Shown here one piece after another: positions 24,426 through 31,746 of a stretch of 33,726 nt of DNA. Location of the stretch: positions 1 through 33,726 of the forward strand of contig JAYYEI010000073.1 of NCBI GenBank assembly GCA_036159995.1, in the 5' to 3' direction. The DNA is from UBA8752 sp036159995. Its GTDB lineage: Bacteria > Bacteroidota > Bacteroidia > Flavobacteriales_D > Sanyastnellaceae. The position numbers were made by a program, and so were the translations under genes. Below the pieces are notes generated by a model. That model made no database searches. It was not told where the DNA came from and saw only the letters and a list, made by a program, of their open reading frames with translations. Position 1 is the first letter of the stretch; each line of letters starts with the position of its first letter.

Positions 24426-26123
24426 TTACTGCGCGATGAGGCGCATGTGCCAGTAGGCCTCTCCGGGGTTGGCTCCGTAGTCTACCGAGATGGTGAGGCG
24501 CTCGACGCCGTCGACATTGGTGTACTGGAAGACTTCATACGTGATGGAGCTGGCCGGGGTGCCGGAGCCATCGCCGGGATGCTCGCCACCGTTGTAGGCT
24601 TTGTTGAATCCGATGAAGGCGCCCACACCGTCGACGGTGATCTCCGCGTCGGAGGCGCTGAAGGTGTGCGTGCCGGCTGCGTATACATCCATCGGCGCGA
24701 CGAGCTCGGTCTCGTCGATGCACTCGTTGTTGAACCCAAGGTAGTCTTCGGCCCAGATGACGCCGTCGGTGATGTACTCCATGGTGCCGTCATCGTAGAA
24801 GACCCACTGGTCGTCCAGCTGGCAGGCGCGCTCGATGACGCCGTTGGCGTCGATGCCGCCCCACCAGTCGTTGCAGCCTTGGCACGGACCGACGTAATAG
24901 CTCGCTTCGCCGTCGAGCATCCAGGTCTTGCCGGTAGCGCTGGACAGGGTGGAGGCCATGAAGGAGGCGGAGCTGATGGTCACCGTCTGCGTGGCATTGT
25001 CGCTCTCACCGGCATCGTCGTATGCCGTGAGGGACACCTCGTAGTTGCCGTCCATGGCGTAGGTGTGGACCGGGTCCTCCTGGGAGCTGACCGCACCGTC
25101 ACCGAATTCCCAGACGTAGGAGGTGGCGTTGGACGTGCTGTTGGTGAAGGTCACCGTGTTGCCGTCGATGGCGTAGGAGAAGTTGGCCACCGGGGAGGAA
25201 GCCGGGATCGGCGGCAGATCAGCCTCGTCGTGGTAGTGTACGAGGTAGAAGTTCCATGCGCTGCCGTCTCCGCGGACGAGGGCCAGGCTTAGGCGGTCTT
25301 CCGTGTCGCCCTCAACCATGTCGATGATGGTGTACATCTTGCTTGCAGCGGGGATGTAACTGTCGCCGTTCTCCGTCTTGACGCAGAGGCCGATGTAGGC
25401 GCCAAAGCCATCGATGGTCACCGTGTTGGTGTTCACGTTGAAGTCATAGGTGTAGTTGCCACCGTCGGCGAAGGCGCTCAGGTCCTCTCCGTTGGGGCCA
25501 GTCCACAAGCCCGGCTCGCTTTCGTCGAGGCAGGTTTCGTCGATGCCGAGCCATCCGCCGTTGCCGTCGGAGTCCATAAACAGCGTGCCATTGGTGTTCT
25601 TCTCCCAGGTGCCGTCGGGGTTGAACGTGTAGCTGTCGTCGAGGATGCACGGACGCTCACCGAGCGGCGTCATGCCACCGAAGGACCACCAGCTGTTGTC
25701 GTTGATGGCCGGACCGATGCCGAGCGCGACTTCCTCACGGTCGAGGTACCAGGTCTTTCCGCCCGCTCCGGACAAGAAGATGGCGGCGTTGTTCGGGTCC
25801 ACGATGGCGATGGTCTCCGTCTTGGAGGCGGAGCCGTCCAGTCCGGTGGCCGTCAAGGTGACCTCATACTCCCCACCTTCGGCGAAGGTGTGGGTCGGGT
25901 TGGTCTCCGTGCTCGTGTTGCCGTCGCCGAAGTCCCACGCATGGGAGGTGGCGTTGACCGAGTAATTGGTGAAGGTCACCTCGGCCCAGTTGGTCTCGCT
26001 CACTTCATACTGGAAGCTGGCGATCACCGCGGCGGTCGGTTCCGGTTCGGGGTCCTTGCGGCAGCTGGTGATGACCAAGCTGGCAACGAGGAGCAGGCTC
26101 AGAGCCTGGATCGTCTTGTTCAT
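24426..26123 (-). CDS. PKD-domain surface glycan-binding lipoprotein (SusE/F position)
   Basis: 565 residues. Lipoprotein signal peptide with Cys21 ('LVASLVITSC'). The protein is an internal duplication: a PKD domain about 32-112 ('HAWDFGDGNTSTETNPTHTF') followed by a beta-rich module opening 'GGKTWYLDREE' (about 118-300), then a second PKD about 308-385 ('YVWEFGDGAVSSQEDPVHTY') and a second module opening 'GKTWMLDGEASYY' (about 395-565). No catalytic motif and no T9SS tail. Position directly after SusC and SusD, where SusE/SusF-type surface glycan-binding proteins are encoded, indicates substrate capture at the outer surface; PKD-containing proteins occupy this spot in flavobacterial laminarin PULs. 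The start at 26123 is set by the signal peptide; the frame runs on to 26309 inside SusD. A strong terminator follows. Confidence 0.85.
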   Translation of the reverse strand: MNKTIQALSLLLVASLVITSCRKDPEPEPTAAVIASFQYEVSETNWAEVTFTNYSVNATSHAWDFGDGNTSTETNPTHTFAEGGEYEVTLTATGLDGSASKTETIAIVDPNNAAIFLSGAGGKTWYLDREEVALGIGPAINDNSWWSFGGMTPLGERPCILDDSYTFNPDGTWEKNTNGTLFMDSDGNGGWLGIDETCLDESEPGLWTGPNGEDLSAFADGGNYTYDFNVNTNTVTIDGFGAYIGLCVKTENGDSYIPAASKMYTIIDMVEGDTEDRLSLALVRGDGSAWNFYLVHYHDEADLPPIPASSPVANFSYAIDGNTVTFTNSTSNATSYVWEFGDGAVSSQEDPVHTYAMDGNYEVSLTAYDDAGESDNATQTVTISSASFMASTLSSATGKTWMLDGEASYYVGPCQGCNDWWGGIDANGVIERACQLDDQWVFYDDGTMEYITDGVIWAEDYLGFNNECIDETELVAPMDVYAAGTHTFSASDAEITVDGVGAFIGFNKAYNGGEHPGDGSGTPASSITYEVFQYTNVDGVERLTISVDYGANPGEAYWHMRLIAQ

Positions 26124-26172
26124 GTTGATTGGATTGGGTTGTGTGGTTGAATTCTCAAAGGGAGTCCCGGCC

Positions 26173-27798
26173 TCAATTGAAGAGGGAGGCGTCGGGGTAG
26201 GTCGTGAGGGTGGGGGCGATTTGCGTCTCTTCGAGGGCAATCGGCAGCCACAGGTGGGTCTCGCTGAAGTTGGCTGCCTTGTCCCCGTCGTCGAGGAAGA
26301 GGTCGGCATTGGCGCGTCCGCTGCGGACGAGGTCGAACCAGCGGTCGCCCTCGCAGGCGAGCTCGGCCCGGCGCTCGTACCAGATGAGGTCGAGCAGGCT
26401 CCAGCCCTCGTCGGCCATCACCATGGAGGCCGTGCGGTAGGTGCTGCTGTTGTCCCCGGGGCCGGCGGCGCGCTCGCGGACCTGATCGATGTAGGCCATG
26501 GCGAGTCCGTCGTCTCCAGAGCCGCGGTGGAGGGCCTCGGCGAGCATGAGCAGGACGTCGGCGTAGCGGAAAACCGGGGTGTTCTGGGCCTTGGTCAGGT
26601 GCTCGTTGCCACCGTTGATGTTGGTGCCGGCGTAGGCCTTCAGGTTGGGGAACTTCACCTGCCAGTATCCGGTGAAATCCACCGGGTTGTTCTGGGTCAT
26701 GTCGATGATCGGATCGCAGCTCAGGCCGGCATCGGCGAGGTCTTGGGCGAGCCCGTCCTCGGAGATGATGGCCACATCGCGGCGGTAAGTGTCGTCGTCG
26801 AGGAAGTGGTTCCACAGGCTCGGCGTCACGCTCATGAAGCCCCAGCCAGCTTCATAGTCCGGGTGGGCGGCACACAGTCCGCGGATGCCGCAGAGCTGGA
26901 TCATGCCGTTGCCGTCGACGCCCTCGAACCAGCCCCAGTCGCTTTGGTAGAGCGGCGTGCGCTGGATCTCAAAGACGGACTCGACTGTGTTGCGGTTCTC
27001 GAATTTGTAGAGGTCCTCCATGTCGTCGACCAGTTGGTAGACACCGAGGTCCACCACATTCTGGAAGGCGGCGGCGGCACTTTGGAAGAGCTGCGGATCG
27101 TCGTTCTTGAGGTCGGCCCAGTAGAGGTAGGCCTTGCCCATGAGGGCGTATGCGGCTCCCTTGGTCACCCGGCCTTCCTGCCCGGTCGGGGCGATGAGCG
27201 GGAGGTGGGGGATGGCCTCTTCGCAGTCGGTCACGATCTGCTGCATGATGGCCGACAGCGTGCTGCGCTCGAGGTTCACGTCCTCCGGCGTCAGGCTCGT
27301 GGTGATGAGCGGAATCGGGCCGAAGTGGCGGAACAGGTCGAAGTGGTAGTAGGCGCGCAGGAACTTGGCCTGGGCCTTGTACTCGGTCACGGCGTCGGAC
27401 TCGATTTGCGCCAGATCGAGCAGGGCATTGGCCCGGCTGATGCCGACGTATCCCCGGCGGTAGATCGGGTGGGTGACGACGTTGGTGTTCGTGTTGGTGA
27501 AGTCGTCGAACTCCTGCCAGCCGGGCTGGTCGTTGTTGGACGGGTCACCCCCGGCGTTGGCGTTGTCCGAACGGATGTCTCCGTACATGACGTGTCCGAC
27601 CCATTGCCCGTAGGCCATGCCCCATCCCAGGGGGTCGTAGACGGCAATCAGTGCCGAGCCGATCTGGCCTTCGGTCTGGTAATAGTTGCTCGAGAGGAAC
27701 TCGTTGACGGGTTCGACTTCGAGGCGGTCCTTGCTGCAGGCGGCCAGCACGAGCGCGATTCCGGCGAGGACGGTGAGGTTGCGTTGAAGCTTGTTCAT
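26173..27798 (-). CDS. SusD/RagB-family outer-membrane glycan-binding lipoprotein
   Basis: 541 residues. Lipoprotein signal peptide ending 'ALVLAAC' at Cys21. SusD landmarks: 'FLRAYYHFDLFRHFGPIPLI' in the N-terminal TPR-like part, and 'PVFRYADVLLMLAEALHR' in the conserved RagB/SusD C-terminal domain. SusD proteins form a lid on the SusC barrel and bind oligosaccharides at the cell surface. The ATG at 27798 lies 10 bases after the SusC stop, and the PKD lipoprotein follows after 49 bases, so all three should be one transcript. Substrate specificity cannot be read directly; linked GH16 and GH5 enzymes suggest beta-glucan. Confidence 0.93.
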   Translation of the reverse strand: MNKLQRNLTVLAGIALVLAACSKDRLEVEPVNEFLSSNYYQTEGQIGSALIAVYDPLGWGMAYGQWVGHVMYGDIRSDNANAGGDPSNNDQPGWQEFDDFTNTNTNVVTHPIYRRGYVGISRANALLDLAQIESDAVTEYKAQAKFLRAYYHFDLFRHFGPIPLITTSLTPEDVNLERSTLSAIMQQIVTDCEEAIPHLPLIAPTGQEGRVTKGAAYALMGKAYLYWADLKNDDPQLFQSAAAAFQNVVDLGVYQLVDDMEDLYKFENRNTVESVFEIQRTPLYQSDWGWFEGVDGNGMIQLCGIRGLCAAHPDYEAGWGFMSVTPSLWNHFLDDDTYRRDVAIISEDGLAQDLADAGLSCDPIIDMTQNNPVDFTGYWQVKFPNLKAYAGTNINGGNEHLTKAQNTPVFRYADVLLMLAEALHRGSGDDGLAMAYIDQVRERAAGPGDNSSTYRTASMVMADEGWSLLDLIWYERRAELACEGDRWFDLVRSGRANADLFLDDGDKAANFSETHLWLPIALEETQIAPTLTTYPDASLFN

Positions 27799-27808
27799 GA
27801 TGGTCGAA

Positions 27809-30800
27809 TCAGAAGGTGACGTTGAGGCCGGCGCCGAAGGAGCGGTTATTGGGGTAGAAGCCCTTGTCGATGCCCGTGTCCAGGATCCATCCGCTGGTGC
27901 CGATGTCCGGGTCGAATCCGCGGTAGTTTGTGACGGTGAAGAGGTTGTTTCCGGTCAGGTAGACCTTGACGTCCTTCATTTTGGCGCGGTGCGTCCACTC
28001 CGCCGGCAGGTTCCAACCAATCTGCAGATTGCGCAGGCGGAGGAAGTTGCCGTTCTCCACGTAGAAGCTGGAGGGGCGCTGGTTGTTGTTGGGGTCGGTC
28101 GAGGTCAGTCGCGGCAGTTCGGTGCTCGGTGCCTCCGGGGTCCAACGGTCCAGCCAGAAGGTCTGCATGTTGGAGAAGGTCACGTCGCTCCGCTCATAGG
28201 TGCGGTAGATCTCGTGGCCCAGTTGGGCGTTGAAGATGGCGTTGACGTAGAAGTCTTTGTAGGTCAGGTTGGCGCTGAGGCCCAGGATGTGCTTTGGCCA
28301 CGGCGTGCCGATGTCGCCGATGTCGTCGGAGTTGATCACGCCGTCCCCGTTGGTGTCCAGGAACCGGATGTCCCCGGGCTGGGCGTTGGGCTGTAGCGGA
28401 TCGCCCTCGAGGTTGATGTGGCTGTAGATGTCGGCCTGCGTCTGGAAGATGCCATCGGCCTGATAGCCGACAAAGTGGCCGACCGCATAGCCCTCGGTCA
28501 TCCGGGTGATGGCGGTGTTGCGCACCGGCCAGCCCCAACCGTTCAGGTAGCCCGTTTCCCCAGCCACGCTGATGACTTCGTTGCGGAAGTGGGTGTAGTT
28601 GAGGGTGGTGTTGAGCTTGAGGTCGCCCTGTCCCATGCGGTATCCGAGGGAGAACTCCACGCCTTCGTTGAGGATCTCACCGAGGTTGGAGGTTGGGCTG
28701 TTGGTGGCGCCCACGTAGCCGGGAATCTGCTGGGTCATGAGCAGGTCCTTGGTCTGCTTGCGGTAGACGTCGGCCTCGAAGGAGACCTTGTCGTCAAAGA
28801 GGCCGAGTTCGACACCGAGGTCCAGCTGGACGCTCTCTTCCCAGCGGACATTGGGGTTGGGTGGCGCGGCCAGGGCCGTGCCCGTGTTCAGGGTCTGCAC
28901 TTCCGAACCGAAGGGGTAGGTGAACACGTTTTGGATCCGGGCCACGTAGCTCAGCGGGGAGATGCGGTCGGAGCCATTGACCCCCCAAGAGGCGCGCACC
29001 TTGAGGAAGCTGATCTTGTCCGAATCCTTGAGGAAATCTTCCTTGGAGGCGACCCAGCCGAAGGAGGCGGAGGGGAAGACGCCGTAGCGGTTGTTCTCTC
29101 CAAAGTTGGAGGAACCGTCGCGGCGGATGGTCGCGGAGAAGAGGTACTTCTCATCGTAGTTGTAGAGCATCCGGCCGAACGTGCTGATGATGGCGTAGTC
29201 CACGGAAGCCCCGCCGAAGGCGAGCTCGAGGGTGTCCTGACCGGCGTCGATGTAGTGGAAGTTCGGGTTGAATTCCGCGTCCATCGGGATGTTTTGCGAG
29301 GAGCCCCCAACCTGGCGGAATGCCGTGGTCCGGAACGACGTTCCGACGAGGAAGTCGAGGTTGTGCTTCTCCTGCAGCTTGGTCGTGTAGTTGGCGGTGT
29401 TCTCCCACTGGAAGCCCTGGAAATTGCCGGAGCCCTGTCCCACGTCGTTGCTCAGGTTCTGGGCCGCCGGGTGGAAGTAGTAGGTGGGGGTGAAATAGCG
29501 GTAGTCGTACCAGTTGAGGTCGAATCCACCGTCGGTCTTGAGGCGCAGTCCCTCGACCGGCTCGTATTCGATGTAGACGTTGCCGATGATCTGGTCGGAC
29601 TTGTTGTCGCCCCCGGCGAGGTAGAGCCGGCTTAGCGGGTTGATGTACTCCTTCTGGACCCAAGGGGATTGGGCGAAGCCGAAGTCGGCCTCATCATCGT
29701 AGATCGGGGTCAGCGGATCGTAGGCGAAGGCGTCGGACTGGACGCCGCCGAAGGCGCTGTTGGTGCCGATGTTGTTGTTCTGAGTCCGGTTCAGGTAGAG
29801 GTTCTGGCCCACGGTCAGGAAGTTCTTGATCTTCTTGGACGAGTTGTAGCGCATGGCGTAGCGCTTGTAGTTGGACTTCTCCCCACCGATGACGCCGTTC
29901 TGGTCCCAGTAGTCAAAGGAGATGTAGCTGTTGTCCCCGGAGGCAGTGATGCGGTGGTTGATGACCTGCGCTGGGTTGAAGATCTCCTCCATCCAGTTGG
30001 TGCTGGCGGTGAGCGGGTCGCCGAAGTTGGGGAAGCCCAACACGTCCAGCGCGGAGGTTTGGTTGCTGTTGGCGAATTTCTCGCGCATCAGGATCACGTA
30101 GTCCTCGGCCCCGAGCATGGTTGGAAGCTTCCATGGCTGGGAGTTCAGGTAGCTCGCAGAGTAGGTGATGCTCGCGTCGCCCTTGCTGCCATTCTTGGTG
30201 GTGATGATGACCACGCCGTTGGCGGCACGGGCTCCGTAGATGGCGCTCGATGCGGCGTCCTTCAGGACGTCCACCGACTCGATGTCGCTCGGGTTGATGT
30301 TGTCGATGTTGCCGAGCTGCACGCCGTCCACGATGTAGAGCGGGGAGTTGTCTCCGTTGGTGCTGATGCCGCGGATGAGGATGCTTTTTCCGGATCCCGG
30401 CTGGCCACTGGATTCGTTGACGATCAGACCGGAGGTGAGGCCCTCGAGCGTGGAAGTCACGTCTGGAACGGCGATGCCTTCGATGTCCTTGGCGGTGACC
30501 TTGGAGATGGATCCGGTGGAGACCTTCTTCTTCTGCCGGCCGTATCCCACCACGACGACCTCGTCGACGAGTTGGGCGTCGATGTCGAGGGACACCCGGA
30601 TGGGGGAGGCGGACTCCACCGTCAGGGTCTGAGCCACATAGCCGATGAAACTCACCTTGAGGGCGGCGGGCAGTCCGTTGACCTTCAAGGTGAAAGAGCC
30701 GTCGGCTCCAGCGCTCGTGGCGTTGGTGGTGCCGCTCTCCAGAATGGTGGCCCCGATGAGCGGGTCTCCGGATTCACCGTCGAGGACGGTTCCGGTGAGG

Positions 30801-30898
30801 GAAATCGATTGGGCGGACAGGGGACCGGTGCTCCAGGCGAGCAGCCCCAATGTCAGCAGCGCAGCCCATCGGGCTCGGCGCGAGGTGTGGTTGGTCAT
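27809..30898 (-). CDS. SusC/RagA-family TonB-dependent outer-membrane transporter
   Basis: 1029 residues, usual length for SusC. Signal peptide 'LLTLGLLAWSTGPLSAQ'. A carboxypeptidase-regulatory-like domain follows ('TGTVLDGESGDPLIGATI', about 36-110), then a possible TonB box region 'DEVVVVGYG', and the plug domain ('STGSISKVTAKDIEG', 'LIRGISTNGDNSPLYIVDGV', 'IESVDVLKDAASSAIYGARA', 'GVVIITTK'). The rest is a beta-barrel ending in a C-terminal aromatic residue ('GAGLNVTF'). It imports oligosaccharides across the outer membrane using TonB energy, with SusD as the lid. First gene of the SusC-SusD-PKD operon. Its 204-base upstream region holds two perfect inverted repeats, suggesting substrate-dependent control, although no SusR, ECF sigma/anti-sigma or hybrid regulator gene lies in the window. 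Confidence 0.95.
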   Translation of the reverse strand: MTNHTSRRARWAALLTLGLLAWSTGPLSAQSISLTGTVLDGESGDPLIGATILESGTTNATSAGADGSFTLKVNGLPAALKVSFIGYVAQTLTVESASPIRVSLDIDAQLVDEVVVVGYGRQKKKVSTGSISKVTAKDIEGIAVPDVTSTLEGLTSGLIVNESSGQPGSGKSILIRGISTNGDNSPLYIVDGVQLGNIDNINPSDIESVDVLKDAASSAIYGARAANGVVIITTKNGSKGDASITYSASYLNSQPWKLPTMLGAEDYVILMREKFANSNQTSALDVLGFPNFGDPLTASTNWMEEIFNPAQVINHRITASGDNSYISFDYWDQNGVIGGEKSNYKRYAMRYNSSKKIKNFLTVGQNLYLNRTQNNNIGTNSAFGGVQSDAFAYDPLTPIYDDEADFGFAQSPWVQKEYINPLSRLYLAGGDNKSDQIIGNVYIEYEPVEGLRLKTDGGFDLNWYDYRYFTPTYYFHPAAQNLSNDVGQGSGNFQGFQWENTANYTTKLQEKHNLDFLVGTSFRTTAFRQVGGSSQNIPMDAEFNPNFHYIDAGQDTLELAFGGASVDYAIISTFGRMLYNYDEKYLFSATIRRDGSSNFGENNRYGVFPSASFGWVASKEDFLKDSDKISFLKVRASWGVNGSDRISPLSYVARIQNVFTYPFGSEVQTLNTGTALAAPPNPNVRWEESVQLDLGVELGLFDDKVSFEADVYRKQTKDLLMTQQIPGYVGATNSPTSNLGEILNEGVEFSLGYRMGQGDLKLNTTLNYTHFRNEVISVAGETGYLNGWGWPVRNTAITRMTEGYAVGHFVGYQADGIFQTQADIYSHINLEGDPLQPNAQPGDIRFLDTNGDGVINSDDIGDIGTPWPKHILGLSANLTYKDFYVNAIFNAQLGHEIYRTYERSDVTFSNMQTFWLDRWTPEAPSTELPRLTSTDPNNNQRPSSFYVENGNFLRLRNLQIGWNLPAEWTHRAKMKDVKVYLTGNNLFTVTNYRGFDPDIGTSGWILDTGIDKGFYPNNRSFGAGLNVTF

Positions 30899-30926
30899 CG
30901 TTCTGATTTACAGCTGTTTGGTCGAT

Positions 30927-30955
30927 TGTATTTGCGAATTGGCAAGGCAAATACA
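30927..30955. repeat. Inverted repeat in the SusC leader/promoter
   Basis: TGTATTTGC (30927-30935) and GCAAATACA (30947-30955), perfect 9-base arms with an 11-base spacer. On the minus strand the upstream arm reads TGTATTTG, close to a -7 box about 50 bases before ATG 30898, so the repeat would straddle the -7 region and transcription start. Confidence 0.5.
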
Positions 30956-30973
30956 CTCCGCACTTCCGGCTTG

Positions 30974-30988
30974 GTGTACAATGTACAC
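30974..30988. promoter_or_regulatory. 15-base perfect palindrome upstream of SusC, candidate operator
   Basis: GTGTACA-A-TGTACAC, an odd-length perfect palindrome typical of a dimeric repressor or activator site. It lies 76 bases upstream of the SusC ATG and covers the place expected for the -33 element of a promoter at 30948-30955. No DNA-binding protein gene lies beside it, so the regulator is unknown. Confidence 0.55.
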
Positions 30989-31028
30989 TACCCGCTCGAA
31001 GTCCAAGCCACGAATTGGATTGAAAGTG

Positions 31029-31066
31029 AAAAAATCAGGCCCCAAAGCGCCGTTCAGGCCCTTGGG
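31029..31066 (-). terminator. Intrinsic terminator after the hypothetical exported gene
   Basis: On the minus strand CCCAAGG-GCC, loop TGAAC, GGC-g-CTTTGGG (one bulge, one G-U pair), then 6 bases and six Ts. It begins 36 bases past the stop of the 31103-31681 gene and separates it from the SusC promoter. Confidence 0.65.
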
Positions 31067-31102
31067 TGTAGTGTACCACGAAAGGGGAAGAGAGTTGCCA
31101 AA

Positions 31103-31681
31103 TCAGAACATCCAACGGTGCCCAACCGTGATCATGCCGTAGGAGTAGAAGCCATATTCTTCCCATTCATCATAGTTGGGGTGCTCCTTCAATTTGGGCA
31201 AGACGGTTTCGCCCAATCCGACGAGGGACAGTTCGAAAGACAAGATCCACTCGGAGCACTTCAAGTCGGCGGTGGTTTTGCCACGGCGCTCCAGCCTCCG
31301 TTGTTTGGATGCACTGATGTCCCGGTTGCACCGCTGGGTGGGGATGCCGGTGGCCGCATAGAAATGCAGTGGCCAGATTCGGATGCCCGTGGAATGGCTC
31401 CAACCGGAATCCCATTTCCAGCCTCCCCCCACCTTGGCGGTCACGAGGGAAGGAAAGGCCAGGCCGAATTGTCCTTCAAGGAAGGTGGTGTTTCCGATGA
31501 ACATGCGTCTTCCGACGAGAAGAGAGGTGCCCGGGAAGAGGGCACCGGAAGACAACCCATCGATGGCGGCCAATCCCCAGTTGGACTCGATGTAGCCTTC
31601 ATTTCGGGCCTCACTTTGTGCCCGACTGACCATGGTGAAGCCGAGAAGGAGGAAGAGGAGGGTGGTGAGGCGGAGGCGCAT
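31103..31681 (-). CDS. Hypothetical exported protein
   Basis: 192 residues from ATG 31681, chosen because a clear signal peptide starts there ('LTTLLFLLLGFTMVSRAQ'); the frame extends much further upstream but over the penicillin acylase gene. The mature part has Gly- and aromatic-rich strands ('GTSLLVGRRMFIGNTTFLEG', 'AKVGGGWKWDSGWSHSTGI') and ends 'MITVGHRWMF' with a terminal aromatic, which suggests a small outer-membrane barrel. A basic stretch 'RDISASKQRRLERRGKTT' would be a loop. I do not recognise the family. A TATCTTTT box lies 18 bases upstream and an intrinsic terminator follows, so it appears to be its own transcription unit. Confidence 0.65.
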   Translation of the reverse strand: MRLRLTTLLFLLLGFTMVSRAQSEARNEGYIESNWGLAAIDGLSSGALFPGTSLLVGRRMFIGNTTFLEGQFGLAFPSLVTAKVGGGWKWDSGWSHSTGIRIWPLHFYAATGIPTQRCNRDISASKQRRLERRGKTTADLKCSEWILSFELSLVGLGETVLPKLKEHPNYDEWEEYGFYSYGMITVGHRWMF

Positions 31682-31699
31682 GGAGAGTGGACTGTCCAG

Positions 31700-31707
31700 A
31701 AAAGATA
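31700..31707 (-). promoter_or_regulatory. -7-like box upstream of the hypothetical exported gene
   Basis: On the minus strand TATCTTTT (one mismatch to TAnnTTTG), 18 bases before ATG 31681, the same spacing as the GH16 box. Confidence 0.35.
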
Positions 31708-31746
31708 GGAGAGGAAGGGTGGGCGCTGTGGTTCTGTCTGTGGGCG

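Noticed and set aside
25966..27819. Long open frame antisense to SusD
   Set aside because: Shadow of a high-GC gene with a clear SusD product on the other strand.
30983..31076. Inverted GTACACTAC / GTAGTGTAC pair 76 bases apart, considered as a mobile-element end or long-range loop
   Set aside because: Only 9 bases, no transposase or target duplication; one copy is part of the 15-base palindrome. Kept only as a possible regulatory repeat.
29669..31708. Plus-strand open frame crossing the SusC start, its promoter and the 31.1-31.7 kb gene
   Set aside because: It spans two palindromes and a terminator and lacks any domain; the minus-strand genes explain the coding signal.
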